Positions 24,369-24,617 of a stretch of DNA of 24,617 bases are shown piece after piece. The notes under the pieces were generated by a model that was given only the letters and a program-made list of their open reading frames with translations, was not told where the DNA came from and ran no database searches. Position 1 is the first letter of the stretch; the number at the start of each line of letters is the position of its first letter. The stretch is from Nemertoderma westbladi (Eukaryota > Xenacoelomorpha > Nemertodermatida > Nemertodermatidae). The stretch is taken from contig JAUCBJ010008632.1 in NCBI GenBank assembly GCA_032718475.1, forward strand, positions 1-24,617, in the 5' to 3' direction. The translations under genes and the position numbers were made by a program.

Positions 24369-24617
24369 GGGGGGGGGGGGGGGGGGGGGGACTGGACACA
24401 AATCCCGCCTTGGCGAATTAATATCCCTCCTCAATGTTAAATTCTCAATTTAGGGAAAGGAGCAGGTTACAGTGGGACGTTATTCTACTGTAACCAAAAC
24501 AATAAACTAAACACAATAGAACAGGTTACAGTATTATTTTTGAGATTAATCAACTGTTATATGCGTCGAATTTCCTCTGGAGAGGGATGAATTTTTATTG
24601 CGTTCAGTCCTCCCCCC
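24369..24617. mobile_element. Dispersed repeat, copy Y, bounded by a 22-G run and a terminal C run
   Basis: Starts with 22 G (24369-24390) followed by ACTGGACACAAATCCCGCC. It ends at the window edge with GCGTTCAGTCCTCCCCCC, so the two ends form an approximate inverted repeat (GGGGGGACTGGAC against GGGGGGAGGACTGAACGC). The interior matches copy X. The right end is cut by the window, so the full C run and any target duplication are unseen. Confidence 0.65.

Overview
This is animal genomic DNA, probably from an aquatic invertebrate. Two conserved metazoan genes are recognisable, both with GT-AG introns whose reading phases join correctly. The rest is AT-rich, dense in tandem repeats, inverted repeats and small transposons, and unusually rich in the palindromic octamer TAGGCCTA (12 exact copies by eye). 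The species cannot be fixed from the sequence alone.

Layout. 1-5200 is repeat-dominated: a large palindrome (1-478), an AT-rich stretch with no clear gene (479-2212), a nested direct-repeat block (2213-3414), a foldback element with tandem-repeat arms and a 9-bp target duplication (3432-4288), and a cluster of CTACGCGTAG palindromes (4735-4893). 5234-10255 (+) is a complete DNA topoisomerase I gene (TOP1) in three coding exons, 766 residues, with all five catalytic residues in place; a poly(A) signal follows at 10341. A 23-bp minisatellite (10465-11273) starts just past the gene end. 12181-15316 is a ~3.1-kb structure with ~0.6-kb inverted arms and a core carrying seven copies of a TGTCGGACGTTAC motif.

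From 24217 down to 15583 (-) there are six exons of an HMBOX1 (HOT1)-like homeobox gene. They cover the acidic linker, the POU/HNF1-like helix-turn-helix and the first part of the homeodomain. Its 5' end lies beyond the right edge. The exon(s) for the rest of the homeodomain were not found. Its introns hold a 29-bp array, a 53-bp array, MITEs, a tRNA-like SINE and a nested pair of non-LTR retrotransposon fragments.

The most striking pattern: both genes carry a minisatellite that begins exactly at a 5' splice site and repeats it. In TOP1 intron 2, 23 copies of the exon end plus donor occur in 29-bp units. In HMBOX1, 30 copies occur in 42-bp units. In both, the unit is an exon-end fragment followed by 18 intronic bases that start with GT and end with AG. 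The very long open frames across these arrays are therefore intronic, not novel repeat proteins.
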